Assembly (NCBI RefSeq): GCF_030272615.1
Contig: NC_081410.1
Span: forward strand, 508,676,442 to 508,740,441
Length of the DNA: 64,000 bases
From: Cryptomeria japonica
Taxonomy: Eukaryota; Streptophyta; Pinopsida; Cupressales; Cupressaceae
Direction: 5' to 3'
Part shown: piece by piece, positions 49,622-60,960 of the stretch
Layout: each line of letters starts with the position of its first letter
Numbering within the stretch: position 1 is the first letter of the stretch
The notes under the pieces: generated by a model
Told to the model about the DNA's origin: nothing
The model's input: only the letters and a program-made list of their open reading frames with translations
Databases searched by the model: none
Position numbers and translations under genes: made by a program

Positions 49622-52544
49622 TCAAGGTTCTCCATCATTTTCTTTCCGCAGATACTGGCGGCGACTGGAAACTGCGCGCAAATTTTCCTCTTCCTCTTGC
49701 TTCTGGAGAATGCTACGAACTAGTCCCAGATCTTTCTCTTCCTCTTCCGGGTGGCAGTTGTTGTAAATTGCGTTGAAATCGTTGCTGGGTGTGTCAAAGG
49801 AATGTAGAAATGATAAGAGGACGCAAGTCGAAACGAACATTGGAATAGGTCCAAAATTCCATAGAAATAGAGGCAACGAGAAGTAAAATGCCCTCAATCC
49901 TAGTGACCAAAAGTAAGCCCCTCTATTGATTGCCCTACAAACATACTGTCTGTGATCATTCTCGAGCTCGGGGGCCAAAGGAGGCGTGTTTATGAGGAAG
50001 CCAACATGACTGTAATACCTTACGAATTGCGCATTGCAAATGAATGCCACCAGAAAGCATAGTAACACCACCATGCACTTGACAGAAGAAGCGACAGATC
50101 CTTTCATTCCATACATAGTCCAATCACCAGGACTGGTACCCACACCCATCAATATACCTAGCACAGAGGAGAGCGTTATGGCGGTTGCGGCCAAAAGCGT
50201 GGACGCCATTATGCTGTTCCGTAGAGTTTGGACTGCTAGCACTCCGTTCTTCATCCCCTCCTACAAAATCAGTCGGCCCGTCGTAAACGTCAGGAGTACA
50301 TGTGCATAAGAAGGCAAAAGCACACAAAATTGCTATTTAAAGTCATGATTTGTTAATTTAGTCACACAATTTTAATATGCATTAGTTAATTGATTAGTTG
50401 AGTATGAAACACATTTTATTTCAAGTATTTTTACTTTTTAGTTCTACAAACTCAATAACTCAATAATTTCCTCTCTATGAGTTTGAAAAAGGGTCAAGAC
50501 ATACAAACTAGAGTTGGGAAGAAGCAGGGTCTTAGATCTTATACAAAGTTATTGACAATAATAGTTGGCACAGTACAGAATAGTCACAAAACACCAAAGA
50601 TTCGAACAATAAAGAGAGACCTAAAACAAAGTTGTTGATTACAAACAATAGTTGGCACAATACAGAATAGTCACAAAACACCAAAGATTCGAACAATAAA
50701 GAGAGACCTAAAACAAAGTTGTTGATTACAAACAAGCAACAAATGACACAACTAATCTAAGGAAGCATGCCACCTTAATCAGGGTGTGGGATTGTGAGAT
50801 ACATTTTGAAAGACATTGTTCTTATGTTGAATAACAATCTAAGTAAACTCATGATCCTTAGCACCATAACAAAGAGTAGGGAGGGTAAAATGTATTTGTG
50901 ACTTCAGTGGGAACCAAACTACTAGTGGGGAGACAAACTATAAAGGACTGTAAAGAAGGGACCATACGAGCCAGAAGAGGCTCACTCACAATACCCTCGA
51001 GAATAGGATACGGAATAGAAATGACCTGAGGAATGGGTGAATCGGGAACCATGGATGCAGCAACACCACCTAAGGAACATGTTCTCCAAATCAATCTATC
51101 TCAGAACACAACATTGCAGAAAAGATCACAATTAGAAGACTTCCATCAAGATGACGAAAATGAAACATTCATATAAGGACAAGCTGAAGCCAGAGAACCA
51201 ATGACATATTGTCGACATAAAAAAGGGATGCCTTTATAATCTATAAATTGTGTCTAGGAGTAGTCCTCAACCTATAAAACTACCTCAGCTGGGATAGAAG
51301 ACAACAAATTGAGCTCCACAAGAATCGGAGTGTAAGTAGTACGAGAGAAGATGATAATTGCATTATCCACCATAATAAAACGAGCCAACAGATTTTCAGT
51401 GCTTGTGTAACTCTAGTTACACAAAAATGAAGTGAGAGATTTGGAAGATGAATCCAAACTAAAAGTTGGTAAAAGGACTTGGTGAGAGCATTAAACCATG
51501 CCACCCAAAGATTGAGAAGAAAGGCAAGCTACCGTAAAAACTAAGAAAGAGAGCTCAGCATAGCATCACGATTGACAACTGAATCAAAAGCAGCCATGAA
51601 GAATGCCTTACAACAGGGATAAATCTCTATATAAATTGCCCTCTGTAACTGGATACCAGCAGTTTTCAGAGATCCGAAAGTATAAATCAGTATAATGAGG
51701 CCAGATTCTCAAAAACCTACAAATAAACGCCTTTTGGGGAGAAAAGGCTCATCATTGCTGCAAACCTACTCAAACAAAACCACAACAGAAGCGAAAGGTG
51801 TAGGCATCAAAAAGGTGAAAATTAAAATAGGAAAGCCACCAGCCCTAGACCTACCAACAAGGGGGAAATCCAATGGATCCCCCGAAACCCAAGCACCGGA
51901 GGTAAGGGACACAATGGAAGCAGGGAACAAGGAAGGCGCGGCACCGGAACCCTCCCATTGCTCTGGAGACCAACCACTGCAACCTCAGAGCGCACAAGAG
52001 TCAAGGAATAACCTAAACCAGGCTCTAAAACATAGGGAGTTTTCCAAATGACCAAAACAGCACACTGAATAATAGGGGTGGGAGACAAGTGCACCCGCGG
52101 ATGAACCATCAACAACGGGCCCCGAATTTCAAAGCAAGCCCGTGCGGGTATAGGAGCCGAAGACTTTTTGAACATATCTTACTAACATGTGATTTCCTCT
52201 ACTACAGTTTATTACAAGTAAAATAAGAATTATAAAATCCTATTGAAGAATGGTGTATCTGATTTTACGGACTAAGTATTTAACTGTGTAACAAAACAGA
52301 TGCAAAAGTCCTTCCTACTCGACAAAAATCTAACTGAAATAGTGTTGGGAATACGAATGTTTACCTTCATATTAGCATTCACCCATGCCCGCCTATTGAT
52401 TGCGTTGAGGCCTATGAAGGTGGTGTTGGGTGTTTTGAGAATCCTGTACAGCAGTCTGCAATGGTAGGCTACCAACATTAGCACCCCCACTGGGACGAGT
52501 ATTATATCCAAATGACCCTTCACCCAGCTCCGTGTTTCTCCCAT
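49622..52544 (-). CDS. DUF599 family membrane protein, two exons, apparently intact
   Basis: Exon 1 is 52544-52365 (60 codons, MGETRSWVKGHLDIILVPVG…). Exon 2 is 50260-49622 (212 codons and stop). The intron 52364-50261 has a consensus donor (AAG|GTAAAC) and acceptor (TTTTGTAG|GAGG), and the phase is kept: …ANMK + EGMKNGVLAVQTLRN…. The 272-residue product matches plant DUF599 proteins in length and blocks: LDIILVPVG.LML.AYH, NAINRRAWV, KNGVLAVQTLRNSIMASTLL, CNAQFVRYYSHVGFLIN, RAINRGAYFWSLGLRAFYFS. About four hydrophobic helices are visible (residues about 10-31, 73-95, 110-135 and 175-205), so it is a multi-pass membrane protein. The Glu/Lys-rich tail would be soluble. The biochemical function of the family is unknown to me. 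Confidence 0.9.
50561..50734. repeat. 87-bp tandem duplication in the intron
   Basis: Two nearly identical copies start with ATAGTTGGCACA at 50561 and 50648 and run through GTTGTTGATTACAAAC. Only one or two substitutions separate them, so the duplication is recent compared with the surrounding transposons. Confidence 0.9.
51250..52170 (-). pseudogene. LINE ORF1 (DUF4283-like) remnant inside the DUF599 intron
   Basis: Minus-strand reading near 51610-51410 gives YPCCKAFFMAAFDS and WFNALTKSFYQLLVWIHLPN followed by LSLHFC. This resembles the DUF4283 region of plant LINE ORF1 proteins ('W.p.f…….vWvrLPgLPl.fW'). The sequence up to about 52170 on the same strand is GC-richer than its surroundings and open in several frames, so it is probably the 5' part of the same LINE. 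No RT was found in the intron, so only the 5' portion is here. Confidence 0.5.
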
Positions 52545-52680
52545 TAAACCTTCTTCAAATTGAATTTATTAACTACAATACTGAGCCCAACTACAAGACA
52601 CACAGAACTATGTAATTAACAGAAGTAGACACACTGAAGAGCTTCAAACATCCGGCGCCTGATCATCTGTTTAAAGCTCC

Positions 52681-52687
52681 ATATATA
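52681..52687 (-). promoter_or_regulatory. Candidate TATA box of the DUF599 gene
   Basis: TATATAT on the minus strand (context TTTGTATATATGGAG) lies about 137 bp upstream of the start codon. Position suits a core promoter with a leader of roughly 100 bp. Confidence 0.4.
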
Positions 52688-52699
52688 CAAATAATGGAG

Positions 52700-54090
52700 G
52701 TAATGACTAGTAACGCATTCCTCAAACTACACCACCATAACCTGATTGCGAAAGTAACTAAATGATTTTTAAACTATGCTATGTTTCAGTTCGGAACCAG
52801 ACAAACACACATTCATAGTCATTTCAAAGGGAGCCGTAGTAGAAATATTAAAATGGATCACTCATAGATGCCATTGACGATACTCTGAATTTGATCAAAC
52901 AAGTGTATAAATCGTGTGAATATAGAAATATACACTACACGCAGTAGTTGGCTTTTTAAAAGCAATTCAAATAAATCAGACAATATATTATCATCAGCAA
53001 ATAAGCCTCAGCCTAGTAAAACTAAAGATAGCCTAACCCACGTGGATTTTTATCAGTAAAAGACCATGCAGGCTCGTATTTTATATGAGATTTATATTAA
53101 TATTGCCATTTTCAATCTATGTCAATGATATCAGCAAAAGGTCAACAATTTACAAATAAAATTTAGCATGCTAAAATTAAGACTTATCTTAATATAAGAC
53201 CATCCAAGTTGAAATTGAATATAACATATGAATATTCAGGTTTTCAATCTATAACAATGATATGAGCAAAAGATCTACAATTTATATAGTCTAAATTAAT
53301 GAACTATTATGTTTTTACATAAACTTCATTTATATTTTATATATTTTTTAAATTATTTTTCTTTTTATTATTTTAAATTTTTTTTAACAGCAAATTTTAA
53401 AAAGTTTTTAAATTATATCACTTTAATATTTATGAACAAATATTTTAAATATTTTATTAAATATAAATATTTATGTCATATAAATGGAAATTTCACAAAC
53501 ATATATTTTAATGTAACACATTTCTATAGACACACATTTATTTTCTTCATTGAAACGAAGACACTTTTAATAGTGCAATACACTCTTCAAAGTTTTTTAA
53601 TATTTTGCTTCTAATGACTTCTTTTCTGCATGGACCGACATTTATTATAAAACTTAAAAAAAAAAATTAATACCTTTAAAACCTAACATTAAAGATTATA
53701 TATTTACCAAATGTCATCTATAAATGACTTGATTTGATTCACCAAAATAGAATTAGAATTACATTTTTGTTAGGATTTTGATAAACATAGAGTACACTAT
53801 GATAGAGTTTCAATCTAAAACCCCTATTGTCAAACATAGACTTAAATAAAAAAAAATTAATATTAAATATAGAGTAAGCCAAAAATTTACAATATGTGTT
53901 TTAGAAGATTTAAACTGTTGTCAGAAGAGACATAACCCTATCAAATACTATAGACTAAAAGTATACATAATAACCAATAGATAACAGTATATGACTGGGA
54001 GACAATGTATGCAACACTTGTTGCATAGATAAGATTTTACAAAGTGGATCCAGAATACAAAAAAAAACATCATATGAGCAAACAATATAA
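52700..54090. other. AT-rich region upstream of the DUF599 gene, no supported gene
   Basis: Very AT-rich, with the open frame at 53309-53614 composed almost entirely of Phe, Tyr, Leu, Ile and Lys, an expected artefact of base composition. It would include the distal promoter of the DUF599 gene and the 3' end of LINE-3. Confidence 0.5.
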
Positions 54091-54199
54091 TAGAGTTATG
54101 TCTCTATCTAGGAGGTCCATCCCAAGGGACCTTCCATCCAGATAGTAATCTTGTTGTCGGGAAGTAAACCAGTCTAAACCACCTAAGCCAGAACAACTT

Positions 54200-55500
54200 G
54201 CTCTGATCTCTTTCCTTCATTAATTTCCTTCACACAGGCTTCAAGCACACTCACAAAGGGGGTTATTTCATTGTTGAACTTGGTCCAGGTGTATCCATGA
54301 GAGATTTCAGATCGGTAATACCTACACATATCATTCTTTAATGAATCGTTCAAACTTCTTGACAGAAAGCCTCAACACCAACGTGACCTGCAGATTAACA
54401 GTGTAAATGATGAGTTTCCCTAGAGACTCGGTAAGCACTTTATCCATATTATAATGTTTAGCCTCATTTCTATATTTCTAGATAATCCATAAAATTTCAC
54501 AAGATACAATAGACCAAAAGAAATTAATGTCTTTCCTTATGCCTTTAATAAAACAAGTAACAACATCAAAGTGGGAAAATCCCTTACCAAAGTGTATCCC
54601 AAACATTTTCTAGATTTCTTGAGCAAAGATACAATTGAAGAAAATATGCATAATGTTTTCAAAGGTTCTAAATTAGTCACATATACTAACATCATTTTGA
54701 TTTTTTTTAATAGGAAGCCTGCGTAAGATAAATAACCATTTAAAGCATTTATATTTCAGAGAAATACTAGATTGCCAATGAAACTTCTACCAATCACAAT
54801 TAGAGTATTGCATATTCCATACCTTATTCAAATGAGTAATAAGATCATCATTAGAAAGTAAAGACTTATTAATCATTTTGAATTTAACCTTACACAGGGC
54901 TGATCCATCCACCCATGTGTATGAGGATAGCCTATCTTTCCTCACAATAAATGGCCTAGAAAGATCAAACTTGGAACAAGTCTCACAAATCAAAGAAAAG
55001 GTTCTCCTATTAGAAGGGGGTAACTGAAACTTCTGACTAAGTTCACACCAACCAATGAGAGCCCTATTATAAATAATATCATTAAATGTGTAAATGCCTT
55101 TTTGAGCCCATTTCCTAGTCGAGCATCCTTGAATGAGTGCAAGTGGCTTATCCTTATGTATAAGGTTCCAACAGATGGACTTCTCACAACAGATAGAGAA
55201 GCCCTTATCAAGGACCACATTATTAGAAACCAAGTGTCTAACAAAATCCTAGACCTTCCAAATAGTTTCAAACACACTAGAACTAGCTGGGGTAATGGGA
55301 AAATCTCCTGTAATCAGATCACCAAAGGGGGGCATCATCCAAGACTTAGCCTCTTTAGGAACAACAAGCCTAATATTATTCGTAACAAGAACTTTCCATG
55401 GTTCATCCCCTTCCAAAGCATGAAAAATCCACTTTGCTGCTAGCACAATACCCTGAAGTTTCAGATCCTTTAGCCCAAGTCCACCCATAACTTTCCCCAA
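54200..55500 (-). pseudogene. LINE-3 region C-terminal to RT, with zf-RVT
   Basis: The minus-strand frame 55500-55249 reads GKVMGGLGLKDLKLQGIVLA, AKWIFHALEGDEPWKVLV, the conserved 'GGLGi.dl…n.AlL.KW….g….W' block. Another frame, 55233-54787, continues with a Trp-rich part (CWNLIHKDKPLALIQGCSTR). Near 54660-54590 ENIMHIFFNCIFAQEIWKM-type sequence (with a stop) matches the zf-RVT H..C..A..vW signature. Confidence 0.7.
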
Positions 55501-55559
55501 ACAACACCATTTCTAGCCGATAGAATGCCATTTTTTGTTGCCTCTCCCATCGGACCATA

Positions 55560-56690
55560 GGAATTTTTTGATAGCCTTCTAAATCTCATTAATTTTATAG
55601 CTACTGAAAATTCATACTGAAGCATAGTAAACACTATAGGAAGAGATAATTTTTGGGCAAACTTGTAGTTTTCTTGCTAGGGAGAGATAGAGATTATTCC
55701 ACTTGTTAAGTTTCTTATCCATTTGGCTTCAATCCATAGCCACATCTCTTTCAAGCAGGGGTTGACTGCAAAAGGAATGTCCACATATCTTACTTGTTTA
55801 GAAGGCCCACCTCATTGGAAGCCAAAATTGGAAAGGCATTGAGGGGGGGGTCATCCCATCCCAACAATATGAATCTAGGAGCAGAGATTTTATCTCTATA
55901 AGCTTCACAAAATAGTTTCAATTTTATCATGAAAGAGTTAAAATTCATCTCATCCAGTTGAAGAAAGAAAGTTGTATCATCTGTGAATTGTACATTCACT
56001 AAATCAATATTATTGCATAGGCATAAGCCTTTAACCCTTGGAGAGAAGGACACATCTCCGAGTAGATGAAAAATAGCATCAACCACAATGACAAATAGGG
56101 TTGAGGCCAATGGGCACCCCTTTCTAATAGACCCAGTTAGGGAGAGTGATTGAGTTCTAGAGCCATTGACCTCAATTTGAGCTGAGGCATCCTTTAAGAG
56201 AACAAAAACCATCTGACAAAATTCTTTAGGTAGACGAAAAGATTCTAGCATCATGAGTAGGAAACCCCTCTCCACTAGATCATATCCTTTCTCAAAATCG
56301 ACAACAAGCATAGATACCTTATGTTTAGATTCTTTCACCCAATTAATTGCCTCTCAAATTATGATTATATTTTCAAGGATAAATCTCCCCTTAATGAATC
56401 TAGTTAGTGTATTGTTGACTATACTAGGGAGAATGCCTTCTATTTCGAAGGTCAATACTTTAGCCATAATCTTGTAGGAGACATTAAGAAGTGTGAATGG
56501 CCTCCAATTATTGATGAGGAATCTATCCTCATCATTTAAGATCAACTTTATGACCCATATGTTAATATCAGCCCCTAAGGAGTCCTTTTCAAACGCTTCT
56601 TGAGAAACCAGAATTAGTTCTTTAGCAATCCATTCTACTTTCTTTGTAGAACTCAACAGGTAGTCCATACGGTCTAGGAGCTCTATCATT
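55560..56690 (-). pseudogene. LINE-3 reverse transcriptase remnant
   Basis: The 56689-56354 frame gives INNWRPFTLLNVSYKIMAKV and RFIKGRFILENI. After a short break, 56338-55790 (182 codons) gives SMLVVDFEKGYDLVERGFLL with the first catalytic Asp, GSIRKGCPLASTLFVIVVDA and VQFTDDTTFFLQL with the catalytic DD. RT motifs are well kept although the frame is split at about 56350 by a stop. Confidence 0.85.
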
Positions 56691-56899
56691 ATTCAAGGAA
56701 TGGATGGCTTTAATGATTTCATCATGAGAGATGGCCTTGTTAAGAGTCTCAACATCCTTATTCGATATTTTCCTAAGGATGAGGGCCCTACATTGATCAA
56801 CTGCAGAGGTGCAAAAAGAAGAGACATAACCAAAAGTAAATAGATTTTTAAAGTATGCAAAAAAGGTGGATTTGATATCATCAATCTAAGTCATCTCCA

Positions 56900-57607
56900 T
56901 CCCCTCTTCCCAAATCCACTTTGTCCTTGTGTTCCTTCTACCTCAACATATTAAAGAATAACTTTGAGCCCTTGTTCCTGAATTGCATCTAATTAAGCCT
57001 TGCCCTAAATTTGGCTCCCTGAGCCTTCCTATGTTGCAGAAATCTAAGACAATCTTTAGTATTATTGATAGCAAGTGATAGGTCACAATTACTGAGGTCA
57101 CCTTGGGCTCGTGATTCCTAGAGTAGTAATTTATCAGCGAGCTATTTCTCCTACTTCCTACCATCCTTGGAAAATTTCTTGCCCAGTGTCTAACAAAGGT
57201 TCTTTCAACTATGAACATTCTAGTTCCACCTACTAATGGAAGAAGATCCACAATGGGTCAATTTATTGATTTTCCTAAATATAAATAAAGCACTCTTGAC
57301 ATGAGGATTCTCTAACAACCTGACATTAAGAAAGAAGTTATCCCTTTTCCTAATCAGAGGGATAGAGTTGGAGTTAATAGCAATATGCACAAGGATAGGG
57401 TGATGATCCAAAAGAAAATATGGGTGAACTTTAATAGTGGATCCAACATCGTCCTGCATGAAGGAGCAAGAAACCTTATTAGCATCGAACGAGTCCAACC
57501 TAGAATAAATCCTTCTCCTACCTTGTTAAGCACTACACCAAGTGAACCAAATATCCTTGTAATCCTTTCTCCTACCAACAAGCGGATAGAAAAGGTGGAG
57601 TTTATCT
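56900..57607 (-). pseudogene. LINE-3 endonuclease C-terminal part
   Basis: Minus-strand frames 57701-57354 and 57498-57220 include SRLDSFD-like MDSFDANKVSCSFMQDDVGS, then HPYFLLDHHPILVHI. The 'SDH.P' catalytic histidine block of LINE endonucleases is represented by LDHHPI. The N-terminal half is absent because the LTR at 57608 interrupts it. Confidence 0.7.
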
Positions 57608-58187
57608 TGTTGGAATCCAATAACACTGAGAGGGGGGGGGCATGAATAAGTGTTATACCAGATGAATTAATTTTAGCCTTATTAAAACATGCATACACCA
57701 ACCAGTATACCAGTACATACAGAATTTAAAGAAGTAAAGCAACCAATAAGCCAATCACATAAATGAGAATCATAACACACAAAATTATATGTGGAAAACC
57801 TCAAAGAGGAAAGACCACAATGGGATTTGTTACTCACAATATCAGTTCATTGGCCATATGAAGAGATATTACAAAGTAAAAGGGGCCTGCACTTGCAGGA
57901 AGGCTTACAGCCTAGAGCACACTGCTCAATCACAAATGGAGCCTCACAAACTACATATAAATCCAAACTACAATCTGGAGAAGTGTTGAACTACTAAGAT
58001 AGCATCTTCTATGCCAGAATACATTTTTAGTTTAAGCTTTGTCTATTCCAGTCTGAAACCCTAAACCCTTAACTGGAATAACCCCTACATAAATATCCTC
58101 ACATACATAATCTCTCTGATATATTTCACATTATATCACATTGACATATCCATCACCATGTCTATATCAAAATGATCTAATCCAACT
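57608..58187 (-). mobile_element. LTR F, probable solo or truncated LTR in minus orientation
   Basis: The left end is TGTTGGAATCC in the middle of LINE-3 endonuclease sequence. The interior has the arrangement of the family-A LTRs read backwards: a (G)n-rich stretch, GTGGAAAACCTC, CCACAATGGG, TTGCAGGAAGGCTTACAGCC and TAGAGCACACTGC. The right end near 58187 (CTAATCCAACT) corresponds to a degraded TGTTGGATTAG start. No TSD could be read (TATCT against GACTT), so the boundary on the right is uncertain. Confidence 0.55.
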
Positions 58188-59170
58188 GACTTATGGGTAA
58201 GTGCAAAAAGATGGTGGTCAAAAAGGGGGTATATGTGGACACTTTTTTTATGAAATTAGGTGAACCTAAACTGGGAGACAAAATTTGAAAGACATCCACT
58301 CAAAATATGAAGATAATAAAACAACAAATATTGTAGTACTCTGAATATAGTTTTCAAACTACTATTTTTTTTCAAAATTGGATAAGCTTAAGGTAGTCAA
58401 ATCCTTTGCGCACAAAAAATAGACCCTCATCTTTTCAAAAAATCATAACATAGTGTTTGACGTGTGCATCAAAAAAGTCATAGTTAGATTTAGTATTTTG
58501 AGAAATCCTTTGGCAGAAAGATAGGTAAGAGTGAGCACAAGAAGATGTGTATTTTTTTGTAATCTTTTGTTGAGTATTTTTTTTATGATTTTTCCAATCA
58601 AGCACATCCTGAAAATTAGGTACATGTTCGTGCGCGAAGCATAAGTTGCACTATAAAAAAAAAAATACAATTTTATTTTTTTTAAATTGTAAATAATCAA
58701 GTGCACTACAATAATATATAAATTTTTTAAAATTTGGATAAGTATATCAAAACTTATTAAAATAATGATGCACGTATGTCTGTGAGAACTATGAAGACAC
58801 TAGTAAAAGAAATTCAATAATAGTATGTTGTTGTTAAAATTTTAAAAAAAATTATTTGGTTAGAAAGCTTAGAAGATGGGTGAAAATATGGTGGCAATTT
58901 TAGAAATACCCACTTGATGAAGTGTAAACTTGATGATGACAAAGTCGAGAAACCAAGTTGATAAAATAAAACGCGTCAAAAAGGAGGGAAATGGAGGGAA
59001 TTCAAACTTCAAAAAACCGCAACTTTGTCATCCAAGCTTATTTCCAAGCCTCAATAGTCAAAAGCGCGTACGGGGTACCTATTGTATAAAAAGAGTGTAT
59101 GGGGTAATTATGGTGTAAGAAGCGCGTAAGCTCTATCTTAACTATAAAAAGAGTGTACGCACTACATCTG
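58188..59170. other. No supported gene; small imperfect repeats
   Basis: AT-rich DNA. At 59060-59160 a unit of about 40 bp (AAGCGCGTA… then TATAAAAAGAGTGTA) recurs two to three times imperfectly. I recognise no protein. Confidence 0.45.
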
Positions 59171-59179
59171 TTTAAATTT

Positions 59180-59370
59180 TGGGAGTGTGTATAATATGAT
59201 ATTGTATATATAATATGTGTATATACATATAATATATAAATATATATTATATAATATTTATATATATATGTATATAATAATAAATAATATATAAATACAT
59301 ATTATATAATATTTATCTATATATGTATATAATAATATAAAATATATTAAGTATATATATACATACATAT
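59180..59370. repeat. TA-rich microsatellite-like tract
   Basis: Alternating TA/TATG tracts with a repeated block: AATATATAAATATATATTAT near 59230 and AATATATAAATACATATTAT near 59285. The sequence is prone to cruciform formation and carries no gene. Confidence 0.8.
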
Positions 59371-59390
59371 GTGTGTATGCATGTGTATTT

Positions 59391-59446
59391 TCTCCCTCTC
59401 TCTCCCTCTCCCTCTCCCTCTCCCTCCCTCTCCCTTCCTCCATAAC

Positions 59447-59511
<65 letters not shown>

Positions 59512-59522
59512 CTTACTCTCCC

Positions 59523-59613
<91 letters not shown>
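59391..59613 (+). repeat. Long (TC)n compound microsatellite
   Basis: (TCCCTC)n followed by two long pure TC runs (about 59450-59505 and 59527-59612), interrupted by CCTCTCTTACTCTCCC. Both strands give long Ser/Leu or Arg/Glu open frames that are repeat artefacts. On the minus strand this is a (GA)n tract. Confidence 0.95.
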
Positions 59614-59615
<2 letters not shown>

Positions 59616-59654
59616 GCGTGCACAAGGTGAAAAAAAATACCGTTGGGCTTGCGA

Positions 59655-59800
59655 ACATTTTAGGGGTCATAGGATGTCATATGACCTCTCAGGACACCAT
59701 ATGACCCATAACAACACCATATGGTGTCCTAAAGGGTCATATGGTGTTATATGACTCCTTAGGACACTATTTGGTGTCGTTATAGGTCCTATAGTGTGCT
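59655..59800. repeat. Palindromic repeats around CATATG
   Basis: The words GTCATATG, GGTGTCCT, AGGACACCATATG and their complements recur. A clear inverted repeat is AGGACACCATATG … CATATGGTGTCCT with a 14-bp spacer (about 59690-59730). A second, weaker one uses GGTCATATGGTG and ATATGACTCC. It sits between the TC tract and Copia E. Confidence 0.75.
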
Positions 59801-59805
59801 AAGGG

Positions 59806-60332
59806 TGTTAAGGATGTAGCCTCATTCAGATTGAAGCAAGCAATATATTATTATCCATATATGTATGTGTGTGTGTTTGAATAGAAATACATATATATAT
59901 GCATATCTATATATTTAATGAAAGTAACATTAACATATTATCATTGTATTCAATGCCTTTCAAATTGTATTCGGTATTACTACTACTGACCTGTTATTAA
60001 TCACGATAGTATCAAGCACCGTAAGTAAATTCAGTGCAAAACTAATAATGGTTGACAATGTATACTAAAGCGCTATGGCTACATAGGGTCATGACCCTAT
60101 GTGGCATGATGCCACGTAGGGGTCATGCCTCTAAGTAGACATAACCCTTCACCGATATACATATGATATCGATGCTTGTAGAAAATGACAATCAATAACA
60201 GTGGCAATTACGTTTACAACAAGTAGTCGATAATAAATCAGTTATTCTTTGACAAAATCAAATATATATATCAGATATACATTTAAAGAAAACACTATTG
60301 TTTTCTCTATCTCTGATCTATATTCCTTAACA
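59806..60332 (+). repeat. 5' LTR of Copia E
   Basis: A 527-bp LTR with matching inverted ends (TGTTAAGG and CCTTAACA), assigned because the primer-binding site follows directly. It includes a 22-bp perfect palindrome at 60081-60102. There is no second copy in the window to confirm the left boundary. Confidence 0.65.
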
Positions 60333-60350
60333 TGGTATTAGATCCAAGTT
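60333..60350 (+). promoter_or_regulatory. Primer-binding site of Copia E
   Basis: TGGTATTAGATCCAAG directly follows ...CCTTAACA. It matches the tRNA-iMet type primer site (TGGTAT…AG.GC) in its first part. Confidence 0.65.
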
Positions 60351-60430
60351 GGTAGAGAAATAAATAGAAGATAGTGACATGTTAAATTAAAATTCAGACT
60401 TGCATTCAGAATCAAAGGAAAAACAAGCAT

Positions 60431-60960
60431 GGTGAACAGTGTTAGAGTGGAGGATAGACTTGAAGGCGTATCCAACTTTACTAAAGAAGTTCCAGTTGGA
60501 GACAATTCTACCTATCTAGTGAAAGGTATTGGAACCTGCTCAATTCAATTAAGAACATGAGTTCCATTACAATTGAAAGATGTTCTTTTTGTACCGAGTA
60601 TCAAAAGGAATTTGGTCTCTATTTCAGGACTAGCTAATCAAGGATATCACGTTACCTTCCATGAATATAAAGTTCTACTCTGGCCTAAAAATTCAAACAT
60701 AAAGAATGATATTCTTATAGGATCTAGAGACGGTAGTTTATATGAATTATGTAATGCTAAAAAACAAGCACTAAATCTTGAAGTATCAAATCCTAATGAA
60801 ATTTGGCATAGAAGATTAGGACATCTTTGATTTAGTGCTCTACCTTCTATAGGAAAGATCACCATAGGATTACCCAATCTAAAGTCTGGTCATGTTGGAA
60901 CTTGTAAAGGATGGGGTCTAGGGAAGAACTCAAAAGGGTCCTTTCCTTCAAGTGAACACA
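60431..60960 (+). pseudogene. Copia E Gag start fused to pre-integrase by deletion
   Basis: ATG at 60431 gives MVNSVRVEDRLEGVSNF, a typical Copia Gag start, which passes without a stop into TKEVPVGDNSTYLVKGIGTC, the region after the protease active site. Most of Gag, the zinc knuckle and the DSGA protease motif are therefore missing (compare Copia C). The frame 60573-60830 continues LKDVLFVPSIKRNLVSISGL, IWHRRLGHL, then a TGA, then CKG…LGKNSKGSF of GAG_pre-integrase. Confidence 0.8.

Larger units (their letters stand above)
50261..52364 (-). other. Single intron of the DUF599 gene
   Basis: A 2.1-kb intron defined by GT…AG borders and by continuity of the DUF599 protein across it. It contains an 87-bp tandem duplication and a LINE ORF1 remnant, both listed separately. 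No other coding sequence was recognised. Confidence 0.8.
54100..57607 (-). mobile_element. LINE-3, a degenerate L1-type retrotransposon
   Basis: Minus strand from 57607 downwards shows, in order, the end of an EEP endonuclease, RT, and the zf-RVT region, all with stops and frameshifts. Its 5' side is cut by the LTR at 57608. It belongs to a subgroup different from LINE-1 and LINE-2, judging by its RT blocks (FTDDTTFF and WRPFTLLNVSYKIMAK). Confidence 0.8.

Noticed and set aside
49622-50327. Alternative open frames overlapping the DUF599 exon 2 on both strands
   Set aside because: Only the minus-strand frame continuing from exon 1 through consensus splice sites matches the DUF599 family; the others are shadows.
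51695-52051. A 118-codon plus-strand open frame rich in Pro, Gln and Glu
   Set aside because: It overlaps a minus-strand LINE ORF1-like remnant inside the DUF599 intron, no domain is recognisable, and GC-richer sequence gives chance open frames.
53309-53614. A 101-codon open frame rich in Phe, Tyr and Lys
   Set aside because: Composition follows the extreme AT content, and there is no similarity to a known family.
59347-59704. Long Ser/Leu and Arg/Glu open frames on both strands
   Set aside because: They are translations of a (TC)n/(GA)n microsatellite without any other coding signal.
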